34,586 bases of DNA from Waterburya agarophytonicola KI4 (lineage in GTDB: Bacteria > Cyanobacteriota > Cyanobacteriia > Cyanobacteriales > Xenococcaceae). The notes beneath the pieces are model-generated. The model did no database searches and had not been told where the DNA came from. It saw only the letters and a program-made list of their open reading frames with translations. How positions within the stretch are numbered: position 1 is the stretch's first letter; every line of letters begins with the position of its first letter. The translations under genes and the position numbers were made by a program. Positions 1 through 10,279 of the stretch are shown piece by piece. The DNA is taken from NCBI RefSeq assembly GCF_020640915.1, contig NZ_JADWDC010000051.1, positions 1-34,586 of the forward strand, written 5' to 3'.

Positions 1-26
1 ATCATTAGCTATGATTCATATTTGGA

Positions 27-260
27 TTAATAAATTATTAGTGGGATAGGTTCATTGCTTGCCCATTGGATTGCAGTCTCAACCGAGTCTAAAATAGCAC
101 CATTACAATAGTTTTCGAGTATTGCCCAATATCTTTCAATTTGATTGTACTTGCTATGATAGGAAGGATAGTAAATTAGTCGAATTTTGACATCAATACT
201 CTGGGACAACTCGACCATACGTTTGATAAATTGAGTTCGGTTACTTCTAGTTACTGCTTT
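27..260 (-). pseudogene. ISAzo13-type transposase remnant (C-terminal fragment)
   Basis: The minus frame is open from a stop at about 261-263 down to the stop at 27-29. It reads as the tail of a DDE transposase catalytic domain of the ISAzo13 family. The recognisable part is IRLIYYPSYHSKYNQIERYW followed by ILENYCNGAILDSVETAIQW. In that family the E of the N-x-IE-R-x-W block is the third catalytic acid. Most of the protein, including the first two catalytic Asp, is missing, and the C-terminus is cut short after SNEPIPLIIY. An internal ATG at 216-218 gives a 63-aa reading frame, but the similarity continues upstream of it (RTQFIKR), so this is a fragment and not a short gene. I see no inverted repeats bounding an intact element. 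The family call rests on remembered motif patterns. Confidence 0.75.
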
Positions 261-366
261 TCAAGTCCCTAATAAAAGGTTGTAGATTTAAGCAGCGATC
301 GCCTAAGACGAATACTAAAAAAAGATATGGCTCAAGAATAAGCATTTGAAGAGAGTTATATCGTAC

Positions 367-386
367 GGGCGAATAATCATTCGCCC
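367..386. repeat. Palindromic repeat (GGGCGAAT-aatc-ATTCGCCC)
   Basis: This is a perfect 8-bp inverted repeat with a 4-nt spacer, 14 bp upstream of the gluconokinase start. GGGCGAAT/ATTCGCCC palindromes of this kind are dispersed repeats in many cyanobacterial genomes (recalled knowledge). The position just before a start codon could affect translation, but that is inference. Confidence 0.7.
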
Positions 387-400
387 CACAGGGAAATAAT

Positions 401-2924
<2,524 letters not shown>

Positions 2925-2926
2925 AA

Positions 2927-5086
2927 TTAAAATTTTACTCCATCTTCTTGTAACTTCCTAAATGGATCGAGGAAGAAATCAATCACGCGACGCTGACGAA
3001 TAATCACTTCCGCCGTAGCAGTTTGACCAGGAGTTAGCTCAATTTTCTTGGTTCCATCGAGTATATAAGGCTTGTCCAATTCTACTTCTAGTTCGTAAAT
3101 TTCTTGTTTTCCTTGGGGAGTATCGGTGACTTTAGAGTCGGGAGAAATAGAAACCAATTCACCGTCACTTACACCATAATCCTGAAAAGGATAGGCATCA
3201 AACTTGATCTTAACGGGCATTCCTTTGGTCAGAAATCCACTGTCGGTAGGAGGAATCTGCGCCTTGAGAATTAGAGTAGAGTCTTGAGGTGCAATTTCAA
3301 TCACTCTGTCTCCTGGTTGAATTACCGATCCTTTGCCCCTAGCAGCAATATGAAATACCGTACCATCAGCAGGAGCGACTATTTGCCGTTGTTTTAACTC
3401 AAACTGACTCGATTCGATTTGCTTGTTAGTTTGAGCTAATTCAGTGTCGACTGCAACAATCTGGGTTTTTAGCTCTTGGAGTTGTTCTTCTGCTTGCAGT
3501 ATTTCCCTTTTTCCTGAAGATATACCACCTTGATTGCTATTTCTACGCTCGTCTACTCGCAATGCTGCTTGTTTGATTTCTGCATCTGAGTTTTTAATCA
3601 AATTTTCGTAACTGCTTTGTTGTTCTTGTAAGCGAGAGCGAGATTGTTCGACTGCGGAATTGGCTTGAATCAAAAGTTCTTGATTTTCTTGGGCTTGTTG
3701 CTGGATTTCTAGAAAACGATCTTGAGAAATCACACCCTCTTGATAGGCTGCTTCGAGACGCTTGGATCTTGCTTGAGAGCCTGCTAAAGCTAATTGTGCT
3801 TGTTTGCGAGCAGCTATGCTGGAATTGATTTCTTGCTTTACTTGTTCTATTTGGGCTAATTTTTCGTTCTTTTGAGATTGATACAAAGCTTTGAGGGTAT
3901 CGAGATTTTGTTGTGCTTGGGCTAGCTGAGAATCACTTTCTAGCGATCGCGAATTGTTTTCTTCATTAATAGTATTAATCGCTGTTCTAGCTCGATCTTG
4001 TCTTAGTTCTAACTGGCTTAATCTTTCCATTAAGCCCGATCGCTTGTCTTTTAGTTGTTCTAGTTCGGAATTGACTATTTCCGAACCTAATTCGGCTAAA
4101 ATAGCTCCTTTCTTGACTTTATCCCCTTCTTTAACATTTATTCCTTTGATTTTTGCTCCTACAGGTGCGTCTAATTGAATTACCTTGTCTTTTGGTTCTA
4201 ATCTTCCCCTAGCAGTACCTGTTTGATCGACTTTGGTTAGAACCGACCAGGGTATGATAATCCCCGTACCAATTATCAAACAATAAAGTAAACCCCTCGT
4301 CCAAACACGGGGTAAGGCATCCATCAAATCTTTAGTAGCAGCAGACCAATCTTCTTTTTCTTCTATAACCGCAGGTAACGGAGCCGTTGCAGCGGGAACA
4401 ATGGCTGAATTTTGAGTGATTAGAGCAACACTTTCGCTTTGAGCTGTTTCTACTGTTTGGGGAGGCGAACTTTGGAGAGGGGCTTGTAACTTGGTGTCGT
4501 CTGTTATCTTTGATTTATCTGATGTAACCCGATCTAGAAATTCTCTAACCTCTTCTACACTCTCGTAATTCTGGTTATTTTCATAAATTTGAGATGGAGT
4601 ATTTTCAATTAATTCCAGAGGATCGCTGGGAATAGGAAGCTGTAATTTAGTATCGTCCGATCTATCTGATGTCACTGTATTGAGGACGCTTTTGACTTCT
4701 TCTGTAGAAGAATTTTTAATCAAAAATCCACTCGCTCCCAAACTCAATGCTTGATTGATTTTCCCCAATCGATTGCTATGGGTAAATACGATTGTTTTAA
4801 CTTCGGCAAAATTATCATAAATCTTTTTAACTAAAGCAAAACCATTGATTTCTGGCACATCAAAATCAATGATTACAATACTAGGTAGAAAATTCTTAAT
4901 TACCTCAAAGGTGGCTAATTCGGTATGTACCGAGCCAATTATTTTAATATGTGGTTCTGGTTTGAGTTGACTTTTAATTAATTCGCTACTCAGGCTTTGA
5001 TGGTCGACAATGAGAATGCGAATTTCGGTTTTTTTTTGATTAGCTAGGTTAGCAGGGGAATTGGAATTGGAATTGGAAGATGACAT
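2927..5086 (-). CDS. Receiver-domain/HlyD fusion, type 1 secretion adaptor
   Basis: A 719-aa protein joining an N-terminal response-regulator receiver domain (about 21-140) to a HlyD-type periplasmic adaptor (about 285-700). HlyD proteins bridge an inner-membrane ABC exporter to an outer-membrane TolC channel. In the receiver, Asp74 is at the phosphoacceptor position, with Thr102 and Lys124 at the switch and conserved-lysine positions. One of the usual N-terminal acidic pair is replaced by His (VDHQ, Asp28-His29). A low-complexity linker (about 141-255) contains a degenerate duplication. One membrane helix follows at about 264-284, then the first biotinyl/lipoyl-like half, a long Gln/Glu-rich coiled coil (about 345-575), the second half with VAPADGTVFHIAARG, and a beta-barrel. 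It lies 40 bp downstream of the ABC exporter gene, in the same direction. The receiver should face the cytoplasm and the rest the periplasm. I am confident of both domains; their functional coupling is inference. Confidence 0.9.
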   Translation of the reverse strand: MSSSNSNSNSPANLANQKKTEIRILIVDHQSLSSELIKSQLKPEPHIKIIGSVHTELATFEVIKNFLPSIVIIDFDVPEINGFALVKKIYDNFAEVKTIVFTHSNRLGKINQALSLGASGFLIKNSSTEEVKSVLNTVTSDRSDDTKLQLPIPSDPLELIENTPSQIYENNQNYESVEEVREFLDRVTSDKSKITDDTKLQAPLQSSPPQTVETAQSESVALITQNSAIVPAATAPLPAVIEEKEDWSAATKDLMDALPRVWTRGLLYCLIIGTGIIIPWSVLTKVDQTGTARGRLEPKDKVIQLDAPVGAKIKGINVKEGDKVKKGAILAELGSEIVNSELEQLKDKRSGLMERLSQLELRQDRARTAINTINEENNSRSLESDSQLAQAQQNLDTLKALYQSQKNEKLAQIEQVKQEINSSIAARKQAQLALAGSQARSKRLEAAYQEGVISQDRFLEIQQQAQENQELLIQANSAVEQSRSRLQEQQSSYENLIKNSDAEIKQAALRVDERRNSNQGGISSGKREILQAEEQLQELKTQIVAVDTELAQTNKQIESSQFELKQRQIVAPADGTVFHIAARGKGSVIQPGDRVIEIAPQDSTLILKAQIPPTDSGFLTKGMPVKIKFDAYPFQDYGVSDGELVSISPDSKVTDTPQGKQEIYELEVELDKPYILDGTKKIELTPGQTATAEVIIRQRRVIDFFLDPFRKLQEDGVKF

Positions 5087-5126
5087 GATACTAAAACTTG
5101 ATTAATTTTGTAGAGATCGTTAGATT

Positions 5127-8100
5127 TTATGATTTTTGAGTTACCGCTAGTTGTTGCTGATTGAGGTAGAAATAGTGTCCTTGCTTATTCATCAGCTCGT
5201 CATGAGTTCCATGTTCTACCAGCACTCCTTTATCCAATACTAAAATTTGGTCTGCTTGACGGATAGTAGAAAGGCGGTGGGCGATAATAATTGTGGTGCG
5301 GTCTTGAATAATTGCATTGAGGTTGTTCTGAATTATTCTTTCTGATTCTGCATCCAAACTACTGGTCGCTTCATCTAAAATAAGCAATCGGGGGTTGCCT
5401 AATAAGGCTCTGGCGATCGCCAGTCGTTGACATTGACCTCCAGATAGCGATCCGCCTCTTTCCCCTACCAGGGTTTCGTATTTCAAGGGTAGCTTTTGAA
5501 TAAATTCATCTGCACCAGCTTGTTCGGCTGCTGCTCTAATTTCTTCTAAACTAGCTTCGGGATGCTTAACGCTGATATTTTCCCGAATTGTCCCCCCAAA
5601 TAAGAAGTTAGCTTGATCTACTACTCCCACCTGACGGCGCAACGAGGCAGAAGAGACATTAGCCAGATCGTGACCATCAACGAGTATTTTTCCTCCCGTG
5701 GGAGTATATAAAGATAAAATCAGTTTGGCTAAAGTACTTTTTCCCGATCCGCTACGACCGACTAAAGCGATCGTTTGTCCTGCTTTAACCTCAAAATTCA
5801 GATTTTCAATTACATTAGCTTTATCATCGGGATGATAGCGAAAGCTTACGCTTTGGAAACTTATGCGACCCTCGATCGCTGGTAATATCTGTCTGGGGTG
5901 GACTTGCCAATCTTCTTCAGGTTCGGCTTCTAAGACATCGTTAATTCTTTCAATGGAAATAATTACTTCTTGGAGTTGATTCCACAATACTGCTAAACGT
6001 TGGAAGGGACTAATTACATTACCTAACAGTATATTAAAGGCAATTAACTGTCCTACAGTAAGTTGCTCTTGAATGACTTGCCAAGCACCAAACCACAATA
6101 CGGCAGTAGTCGCTATTACCTGAATTGTAGAACTGATTACCTGAACTTTGTTGCCGATGATCTGCCCGCTAAAACCTTTTTTAACTGCTTTGTTTAAATA
6201 TTCTTCCCAACGCCAGCGCACGCGGTTTTCTACCGCCATTGATTTGACGGTGGCGATACCCGAAAATGCCTCAATTACATAGCTTTTCTCTTTTGCCGAT
6301 GCGGTAAAGATATCCCGCGATATTTTTTGTAAAAACGGCGTAGCCACCAAAGCCAAGATAAAGAAGGGAGGGACAATAACTAATGCCAGTAATGCCATTT
6401 GCCAGCTATACCAAAACATTAAGCCGACATAGATAAAGATGGTAATGAAATCTAAAAAGATCGAGAGTGCTTCCCCTGTTAAAAAGTTTTGAATTTTTTG
6501 ATTTTCTTGTAACCGCGCTACTATATCTCCTACATAGCGGGATTCAAAAAAGCTGAGGGGTAGTTTAAAACTATGTCTGACAAACCCTACAATCAAAGAA
6601 ACGTTAACTTTTTGGGATACGTGGTCTAATAGATATTGTCGCAATCCCGTAATCGCTACCCTAAATAAACCAAACAGCAGCAACCCCATCCCGACTGCCA
6701 TTAAAGTAAGGCTGCTGCGCTGCACTACTACTTTATCTAACAATAACTGGGTTAATAAGGGCGTTACCAAACCAAATATTTGAATAACAATTGAAGCGAC
6801 TAACACCTCGGTTAAAACTACAGTATGGGGTTTTAATAACTCCATAAATCGCCAAATGGGAAAACTCGAACCTTTTCCCTCATCTAGCCAACCAGTAGGT
6901 TCGAGTAACATAGCATAACCAGTCCATCCTGCTTGAAACTCTCGATGAGTCAATACTCTTGGTCCCATAGCAGGATCGGAGACAATGACGTGCTTTTGAT
7001 TGATTTCAAAAACGACAATATAATGGTTATTTTCCCAATGAGCGATCGCAGGTAGTTTTTGCTCGGCAAATTTGTCTAAAGTAGCTTTGATCGGTCTTGT
7101 AATAAAACCAATGCTTTCGGCTGCAAAAGCTAATCCCCTCAAGGTCGAACCGTTACGATTGACGTTGGCTAAATCTCTCAAGCGATTTAAACTAAAGTTT
7201 TTTCCCCAATACTGTCCGATCATTAACAGACAAGCCGCACCACAGTCCGTAACGCTTTGTTGAGCGTAGTAGGGATATTTTTTGGTAATACGCTGCCATA
7301 GATGACCGACTTTTTGTTGGGGATTGGGAAAATAGTCTTTTTGCTCTCGTTTGGGTGCTTGTTTTTCTGGAGTTGTATTACTCGGAAGGTCGATCGCGGG
7401 GACTGCCTGGAATTCGATCGGTGCAATGATTTCGCTACGCTCAACTAAGGAGTTTTCTGCTGCAACTGTTCCCCCCGATCGAAATCTATTTAGTTCAACA
7501 GAGTATAATCTTACTGCATTCCTGTTTTCATAACTAAGGGTATATAATTCAGTCCGTTGATTGACCTGCCAGAATTTTTGAACTTGGGATTGAATGGGAA
7601 AGTATATACTCCCCGCAGCTACTTTTTCTCCGTCTTCGTCTTCTATTTCCCCCGTCCTAATTAGCCACAAATATGCTTCGGACAGGGAAGCGGATAATAG
7701 TTGACCTTGATTGAGATTGTTCCTTTCTAATAAAGGAATTATTGGTTTGAGTCTTTCTAAAGAAATGCTTTTTAATTCGGATGTCTGACGACACAAGAGA
7801 AGCAATTCTTGAAATAAGGCTTGTTGTTTTAAATGTTCTCCTAGTTGGGAGTCTTTTGTTATGAGTTTTTCTAATAATGTTCCTGGAACAAAAGCTAATT
7901 GAAGTTTAAAGGAAGCCCTAGCAACATAAGGACGAAATGATTCTTGGGGAAATAGGGTTAATTCTCCAAAAGAAGATCCTTCGTTTAAAGAGGTTAATAG
8001 TTGACCCCCAGCATTAAATAATCTAACTTTCCCTGCCAAAATTAGATATATTCCTGGAGTAGATCGGCTAGATTGCCAGAATTGTTTGCCGATAGATGGT

Positions 8101-8228
8101 TCGACTAGCTGTATTTGGGGCGTGTATTGGTTTAATTCTGATTGTGATAAAGATCTGCCTAAAGTTTGTTGTAATTGCCCGATTAATTGTTGTCGAACAT
8201 TAGCTTGCGATCGAGAACCTGTGTACAT
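5127..8228 (-). CDS. C39 peptidase-ABC exporter with cNMP-binding domain
   Basis: A 1033-aa bifunctional exporter. Residues about 40-140 resemble a cyclic-nucleotide-binding beta-roll (LAGKVRLFNAGG, SSFGELTLFP). A C39 peptidase domain spans about 315-445, with Gln324, catalytic Cys329 in DCGAAC, His402 and Asp418, so it should be active and cut leader peptides, classically after a double glycine. Transmembrane helices occupy about 460-730. The nucleotide-binding domain has Walker A GRSGSGKST at 824-832, signature LSGGQ at 928-932, Walker B LLILDE at 948-953 and the switch His in AHR at 983-985. The protein sits in the inner membrane and should pair with the HlyD fusion encoded 40 bp downstream. 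An HTH gene lies 59 bp upstream. The layout resembles cyanobacterial HetC-like and SunT/HlyB-like transporters. Substrate unknown; no leader peptide gene was found nearby. Confidence 0.93.
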   Translation of the reverse strand: MYTGSRSQANVRQQLIGQLQQTLGRSLSQSELNQYTPQIQLVEPSIGKQFWQSSRSTPGIYLILAGKVRLFNAGGQLLTSLNEGSSFGELTLFPQESFRPYVARASFKLQLAFVPGTLLEKLITKDSQLGEHLKQQALFQELLLLCRQTSELKSISLERLKPIIPLLERNNLNQGQLLSASLSEAYLWLIRTGEIEDEDGEKVAAGSIYFPIQSQVQKFWQVNQRTELYTLSYENRNAVRLYSVELNRFRSGGTVAAENSLVERSEIIAPIEFQAVPAIDLPSNTTPEKQAPKREQKDYFPNPQQKVGHLWQRITKKYPYYAQQSVTDCGAACLLMIGQYWGKNFSLNRLRDLANVNRNGSTLRGLAFAAESIGFITRPIKATLDKFAEQKLPAIAHWENNHYIVVFEINQKHVIVSDPAMGPRVLTHREFQAGWTGYAMLLEPTGWLDEGKGSSFPIWRFMELLKPHTVVLTEVLVASIVIQIFGLVTPLLTQLLLDKVVVQRSSLTLMAVGMGLLLFGLFRVAITGLRQYLLDHVSQKVNVSLIVGFVRHSFKLPLSFFESRYVGDIVARLQENQKIQNFLTGEALSIFLDFITIFIYVGLMFWYSWQMALLALVIVPPFFILALVATPFLQKISRDIFTASAKEKSYVIEAFSGIATVKSMAVENRVRWRWEEYLNKAVKKGFSGQIIGNKVQVISSTIQVIATTAVLWFGAWQVIQEQLTVGQLIAFNILLGNVISPFQRLAVLWNQLQEVIISIERINDVLEAEPEEDWQVHPRQILPAIEGRISFQSVSFRYHPDDKANVIENLNFEVKAGQTIALVGRSGSGKSTLAKLILSLYTPTGGKILVDGHDLANVSSASLRRQVGVVDQANFLFGGTIRENISVKHPEASLEEIRAAAEQAGADEFIQKLPLKYETLVGERGGSLSGGQCQRLAIARALLGNPRLLILDEATSSLDAESERIIQNNLNAIIQDRTTIIIAHRLSTIRQADQILVLDKGVLVEHGTHDELMNKQGHYFYLNQQQLAVTQKS

Positions 8229-8287
8229 GATTTAAAGCCAACATTGTTTTTTATAAAAGCGAAGCGGAAAATTAAATTTGAATTAAA

Positions 8288-8926
8288 TTAAATTAAATAA
8301 AAAGGACTAAAGCTGATTTTTTGAGGTTGCCTGTCCCCTTGAAGATTGCGAATCACAATATTGGATTTGCTCGATCGCTCTGGTTTTTGTAGCTTATTAT
8401 TTTGAGTCGGAGACTTTTCTTCTGAATTGCGAGAATGACGGGTTGATAATCCCATTTGCTTGAGCAAGCGGTTAACATGACGTTCGCTGACTTCTATCCC
8501 CAATTCTTGTGCTAAATGTTTGCTCAACCAGCCAGCCGTCCAACGTCGAAAAGCATAGCCAAAATCGCGAGGACTCTGAGTTACTAAGTCTCTCAAGCGA
8601 TTGAGGTATTTTTCATTAACTGTTTTTGGTCTACCGATAGGGAGATCTTTCCAGCGATGAGCATTTCCTGATTGAGCTATATGAGTCCAGTATCTGGCTG
8701 TCTCGTGGGAGCAATTTAACGCGGAACATATTTGAGTCTGAGAATGACCCCGATCTGCCAGTAACATGATTTCAATTCGTCTGCGATATTCTGGTCTGAG
8801 ATTGGTCTTGAGTTTCTCTTTTAGTAGTTTTTGTTGAAATGGCGAGAGTAATTGCTCGTTGTTCTTGGGTTGAGATGGTGAAAAGCTGGACTCAAAGTCG
8901 TTAAATTGAGATTGTTGGCTATACAT
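8288..8926 (-). CDS. IS630-type helix-turn-helix protein, first gene of exporter block
   Basis: A 212-aa protein built on the DNA-binding half of an IS630/Tc1-like transposase and lacking the DDE catalytic half. Residues about 35-80 form one helix-turn-helix (RRRIEIMLLADRGHSQTQI, then CSHETARYW). Residues about 95-165 form a second winged-helix unit ending SERHVNRLLKQMGLS. The remaining tail of about 45 residues is polar and basic. It is encoded just upstream of the C39 exporter on the same strand, so a role as a domesticated transposase-derived regulator of the exporter genes is plausible. That is inference from layout. It could instead be a truncated transposase. Against simple decay: the frame is intact, the tail is not catalytic-domain sequence, and the neighbouring genes are intact. 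No inverted repeats are visible at its ends. Confidence 0.75.
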   Translation of the reverse strand: MYSQQSQFNDFESSFSPSQPKNNEQLLSPFQQKLLKEKLKTNLRPEYRRRIEIMLLADRGHSQTQICSALNCSHETARYWTHIAQSGNAHRWKDLPIGRPKTVNEKYLNRLRDLVTQSPRDFGYAFRRWTAGWLSKHLAQELGIEVSERHVNRLLKQMGLSTRHSRNSEEKSPTQNNKLQKPERSSKSNIVIRNLQGDRQPQKISFSPFYLI

Positions 8927-9420
8927 GATATGAGTTTTTCCTCTAACAATTTTCTTGGTTTGTCGAAAAATTTCAACTTATCAATACGATTAATAACCTT
9001 TACTCTAACGATTGGTACTCGGGCAATGACAAGATAAAGATACTTTCTCCCGATCCCTCAAATTGCTCGCGCGCTTTAGTAATGGTCTTTTTATATCGTG
9101 TAAGTTACTTTTTATTCTTCCCTACAAACTAAATAGTTGTCTTTTCATACCTCATATACGAAGTTTACACTCCGTTTATGCACCTTTTTTGGGCGAAAAA
9201 GCATCTTCATCAAATTTTTAAAAATCCCAGACTATCTATGAAGAGGAGATGAAGTGAGATTGTTTTATTTGTAAAGTTAAGTTGAATATAAACTATGGGT
9301 TACATATTTTTTTAATATTTTATGCTGATTTTTATCAGCTTTTCTGCTTAATTTTTCATGTTTTGGTTACTTTTGCTACTTTTTTGTGTTTCAAAATTAA
9401 ATTAATGAAACATTTGAAAT
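8927..9420. other. Gene-free stretch upstream of the exporter block
   Basis: 494 bp of AT-rich sequence between the minus-strand HTH gene and the end of the next minus-strand gene. It must hold the promoter of the HTH/ABC/HlyD block. A purine-rich AGAGGA lies about 14 bp before the HTH start on the minus strand, a little far for a ribosome binding site. I see no tRNA, no convincing hairpin terminator and no small gene with coding character. A 34-codon frame at 8930-9034 on the plus strand has no support. Confidence 0.5.
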
Positions 9421-9888
9421 TTATAAAAATCTACTCAGATCGAATTCTTCTTCGTCAGTTTCAGGAGCAAATCTTTCTGTGTTGAGAATTAAAACCAGTC
9501 TTTCGGTATAATCTACTGCACCACGCAATTCATGAGCTAGTTTTTCTAAACCACCATTGGCATATTCTTCAAAAATTTTAATTTTTGTGGTTTGAACGAT
9601 CGCATCTTTAGTAGATAAAATTTCAATATCTTGGGTATCTGTCACTGCAATTAATTCAATAAGGCGATCGTATCCACGAGAAATGAATATTTCTAAACTA
9701 ATAGGTGCGGGTTCGGTTTGAGATATTTCTTTTAAAGGGACTCGCTTTTGATATTTTGCTCCCAAACTAGCAGCAAACGCCACTATATCGGCATAGGTTT
9801 GAAACGCTCCCGTCGATCCTTTGGTATCTAGTAGTTTTTGAACTAATTCTGCTTTATCTTTGGCTACTTTAATACGGGGAAGAGGCAT
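9421..9888 (-). CDS. DNA phosphorothioation-associated protein 4-like
   Basis: A 155-aa protein resembling the family called DNA phosphorothioation-associated (dnd system-associated) protein 4. Matching features are the basic N-terminus followed by a helix with KDKAELVQKLLD, the IVAFAASLGAKYQKRVPL block, then EIFISRGYDRLIELIAVTDT, KIFEEYANGGLEKLAHELRG and the closing AVDYTERLVLIL. The very acidic EIFEEYANGG-type region is the hallmark I rely on. In other genomes this family sits next to dnd/dpt sulfur-modification or restriction genes and its biochemistry is not established. Here no dndA-E or dptFGH gene is present in the window, so it is an orphan. It is divergent from a small HTH gene starting 118 bp away, with a perfect palindrome between them. 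The call is from recalled family sequence; moderate confidence. Confidence 0.68.
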   Translation of the reverse strand: MPLPRIKVAKDKAELVQKLLDTKGSTGAFQTYADIVAFAASLGAKYQKRVPLKEISQTEPAPISLEIFISRGYDRLIELIAVTDTQDIEILSTKDAIVQTTKIKIFEEYANGGLEKLAHELRGAVDYTERLVLILNTERFAPETDEEEFDLSRFL

Positions 9889-9958
9889 GGTTTTAAGGAA
9901 GGAGTAACAAGTAACTTTTTAGTGCTGCTAAGGACATTTTATAGCTATCCCGTGAAAC

Positions 9959-9986
9959 ATGTGTCAAAATCAAAACTCTGACACAT
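9959..9986. promoter_or_regulatory. Operator-like palindrome ATGTGTCA-N12-TGACACAT
   Basis: A perfect 8-bp inverted repeat with a 12-bp spacer, placing the half-sites 20 bp apart centre to centre, or about two helical turns. It lies 20 bp upstream of the small HTH gene and about 70 bp from the start of the divergent phosphorothioation-associated gene. This position and geometry suit a dimeric repressor site controlling one or both genes. Related half-sites recur at 11296, 11720 and 11791. A transposon-end remnant is the alternative. Confidence 0.5.
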
Positions 9987-10006
9987 AATGAGGATTATTA
10001 AACTCG

Positions 10007-10261
10007 ATGCTGATTGATGGAGAAAAATATAGTTACAAACAGTTGATGGAAGAAACGGGTTTATCGAGGAGTACTTTACACCGACGCATTAATGCTTTAA
10101 AGGAATCTGGCGTTCCTCTAACTATGGGTGCGATCATTAATTTTCCTACTACTTGGGCATTTCACGATCGGGAAGGAAATTTTTATTCTTCTAAAACTGA
10201 CTATGCGGTTAAGAAGAATATTCCCTACTATGAAATGTTTAAAAAGAGCGAGGAGTCTTAA
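10007..10261 (+). CDS. Small helix-turn-helix protein
   Basis: An 84-aa protein with a clear helix-turn-helix at residues about 9-34 (YKQLMEETGLSRSTLHRRIN). This is the pattern of small transcriptional regulators and of recombinase- or excisionase-type DNA-binding modules. The remainder contains an aromatic-rich beta-like segment (AFHDREGNFYSSKTDYAVKK) that I cannot assign to a family. The ATG start is 20 bp downstream of a perfect ATGTGTCA/TGACACAT palindrome, which suggests autoregulation. It diverges from the phosphorothioation-associated gene and converges with the exported-protein gene that ends 18 bp beyond its stop. Function beyond DNA binding is unknown. Confidence 0.65.
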   Translation: MLIDGEKYSYKQLMEETGLSRSTLHRRINALKESGVPLTMGAIINFPTTWAFHDREGNFYSSKTDYAVKKNIPYYEMFKKSEES

Positions 10262-10279
10262 AGGATACACCTTTTTATC

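Noticed and set aside
8278-8300. AATTA simple-sequence run as a transposon inverted repeat
   Set aside because: It is a low-complexity AAATT tandem run between the HTH and ABC genes; no partner copy at the other side of the HTH gene.
8930-9034. Candidate small double-glycine peptide for the C39 exporter
   Set aside because: The 34-codon frame has no Gly-Gly or Gly-Ala leader junction, no ribosome binding site and no resemblance to known precursors.
9282-9485. 67-codon plus-strand frame
   Set aside because: It overlaps the minus-strand phosphorothioation-associated gene and is dominated by Phe/Leu from AT-rich DNA; no coding evidence.
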